From Lentisphaerae bacterium GWF2_38_69 (lineage in GTDB: Bacteria; Verrucomicrobiota; Lentisphaeria; Victivallales; GWF2-38-69): a stretch of DNA of 64,000 nucleotides. Below, piece by piece: positions 62,346-64,000 of the stretch. The translations under genes were made by a program, and so were the position numbers. Position 1 is the first letter of the stretch. The number at the start of each line of letters is the position of its first letter. The stretch covers positions 1-64,000 of the forward strand of contig MHBE01000048.1 in NCBI GenBank assembly GCA_001803205.1. The letters are read 5' to 3'. The notes beneath the pieces are model-generated. The model searched no databases. It was given only the letters and a program-made list of their open reading frames with translations, and had not been told where the DNA came from.

Positions 62346-62364
62346 TTGGCATGCATAATGCTTA
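62346..62364 (+). promoter_or_regulatory. sigma-54 promoter of sodB
   Basis: TTGGCATGCATAATGCTTA, GG-N10-GC, 18/19 identical to the rbr promoter. Confidence 0.78.
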
Positions 62365-62426
62365 GATCTTTGGCTGTGAGAATAAACAACATGAAAAAGT
62401 AGTTTAATAAAATAAGGAGAAGAACT

Positions 62427-63020
62427 ATGTCTTTTATTCTACCTAGACTTCCATACTCGAAAGATGCCCTCGAACCCCATATCAGCGCAAAGACCTTGGA
62501 TTTTCATCATGGGAAACACCATAGCGCTTATGTTAGAAGCCTGAATGAGTTGATAGAGGGAACAGCTTTTGCCAATGATGAACTGGAAACAATTATTAAA
62601 AAAACAGCAAATAATACAGCCCAATCCCGAATCTTCAATAACGCAGCCCAAGTCTGGAACCATAACTTCTACTGGAAATCCATGAAGCCTAATGGCGGGG
62701 GAAAACCCACAGGATGTATTGAGCAGATGATTAATACTGATTTCGCGGATTATATGACTTTTATTGCAAACTTTAAGAATGCTGGTCTAACTCAATTCGG
62801 TAGTGGCTGGATATGGCTGGTACTCAAAAATAATAAGCTTGAAATCATGAAAACATCCAATGCTGATACTCCAATTGCTCATAATATAAAGCCTTTGTTG
62901 ACCGTGGATATCTGGGAGCATGCCTATTATCTCGACTATCAGAACCGCAGAGGAGACTATCTGGATGCTTTCTTCAAGTATCTTGTAAATTGGGATAATG
63001 CCAACTCTCTCCTCGGTTAG
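62427..63020 (+). CDS. sodB: Fe/Mn superoxide dismutase
   Basis: LEPHISAKTLDFHHGKHHSAYV; DIWEHAYYLDYQNRRGDYLDAF. Confidence 0.95.
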   Translation: MSFILPRLPYSKDALEPHISAKTLDFHHGKHHSAYVRSLNELIEGTAFANDELETIIKKTANNTAQSRIFNNAAQVWNHNFYWKSMKPNGGGKPTGCIEQMINTDFADYMTFIANFKNAGLTQFGSGWIWLVLKNNKLEIMKTSNADTPIAHNIKPLLTVDIWEHAYYLDYQNRRGDYLDAFFKYLVNWDNANSLLG

Positions 63021-63082
63021 CTGGAATTATTAAAATCTAAAAACCGAAATTTTAACAAATCAATATAAGAAAGGAGACTGAT

Positions 63083-63565
63083 ATGATAAACCCAAAAATA
63101 CTAGATGCTTTAAATACTCAGGTAAACCAGGAACTAAACAGCTATTACCTATATTTGGATATGGCAAACTGGTTTGCTTACAAGAATCTTGATGGATTTG
63201 CCAAGTTAACTAAAAAACAAAGCGATGAAGAAAAGAGTCATGCAGACAAGATAATGAAATATATTACCGATTTAGATGAGCAGGTAGTTCTTAAGCCATT
63301 GCAGGAACCCAGGAAGTCATGGAATACGGCGTTAGAAATATTTACTTGCGCATATGAATCTGAAGAAAAAACTACTCATTATCTTACACAAATAGCAAAG
63401 TTAGCAATATCAGAAAACGATTTGAGAACAGTATCTTTTCTGGATTGGTTTTTAATTGAACAAATTGAAGAAGAGAAAAGCACCAATGAGGTAATGACTC
63501 AATTGAAAATGATTGGTGATGATCAAACAGGACTGTTGCTATTGAACGAAAAATTGAACAAATAA
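63083..63565 (+). CDS. ftnA: non-heme ferritin
   Basis: ALNTQVNQELNSYYLYLDMANWF; SHADKIMKYI; FLDWFLIEQIEEE. Confidence 0.92.
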   Translation: MINPKILDALNTQVNQELNSYYLYLDMANWFAYKNLDGFAKLTKKQSDEEKSHADKIMKYITDLDEQVVLKPLQEPRKSWNTALEIFTCAYESEEKTTHYLTQIAKLAISENDLRTVSFLDWFLIEQIEEEKSTNEVMTQLKMIGDDQTGLLLLNEKLNK

Positions 63566-63573
63566 ACACCAAC

Positions 63574-63600
63574 GCCCCGCTGCAATTACAGCGGGGTATT
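63574..63600 (+). terminator. hairpin terminator after ferritin
   Basis: ccccgctg caatta cagcgggg tattt. Confidence 0.7.
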
Positions 63601-63852
63601 TGTGTGCAATACACCTTACCCAACCCAAGCCCTCTTGCAGGGAATTCCTCTTCATCGGAGCGGCAACATATTAAGACATTGAATTCTTGTTATATTTTAT
63701 ACATAAACTAATTGAAATAATTTACAAATCCGAAACTTGAGTTATAACATTCAGCATAAAATTTGCATTGAATAATCAGATACACTAGAATACGAATCTC
63801 GTATTAGACTTAAACAGAACATGAGGAAATTTCCACAAATTAAAAAATCAGC

Positions 63853-63894
63853 AACCTAAATTCAGGAATCTTGATCCGATGGCAACAAGGATGA
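63853..63894 (+). repeat. dispersed repeat, second copy
   Basis: See 58..110. Confidence 0.6.
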
Positions 63895-63947
63895 CACTAA
63901 ACCAATGGAGGAAGGGCTCCTTTGGACGCATCGTTGTATTGGTTTTT

Positions 63948-64000
63948 GTGGGATGGCTCTCAGCAGCCGTTCGTTGATTTCGGCGCTTTCGGAGAAAGGC
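63948..64000. repeat. partial/diverged copy C of the AGGTAGGG-type repeat, cut by window end
   Basis: gtgggatggctctcagcagccgttcg...tttcggcgctttcggagaaa parallels copy B gggatggctttccgtagccgtccg...cttcggcggtctcggagaga. Confidence 0.45.

Overview
AT-rich bacterial chromosomal window with mostly ordinary coding content; no tRNA, rRNA, CRISPR array, phage or transposase was recognised. Main loci are: a purine-catabolism / selenium-linked molybdenum-hydroxylase-type cluster (MocA-like, Xdh subunits, YgfK, SsnA), with YgeY and carbamate kinase about 40 kb away; gap-pgk; an RND efflux pair; a molybdenum-cofactor cluster (moeA, short moaA, moaC, MOSC-MogA fusion); ppx-ppk; a 2-oxoacid:ferredoxin oxidoreductase; and an oxygen/iron defence block (FprA, Hcp, ferritins, rubrerythrin, Hsp20, SOD). 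The two most interesting signals are non-coding. (1) About 34.39-35.51 kb, minus strand: an ORF-poor, ~1.1 kb, hairpin-rich locus with an extended -10 promoter, an rRNA-leader-like boxA, a perfect 15-bp inverted repeat that would pair its 5' and 3' ends, and a U8 tract. I interpret it as a giant structured ncRNA with rRNA-precursor-like architecture. (2) About 60.19-62.36 kb: an orphan NtrC-family response regulator flanked by two nearly identical sigma-54 (GG-N10-GC) promoters, facing rubrerythrin and sodB, each with a matching palindromic site about 100 bp upstream. Other signals are a (GATAT)7 microsatellite upstream of ppx-ppk, several genes with internal deletions, and families of small dispersed intergenic repeats.
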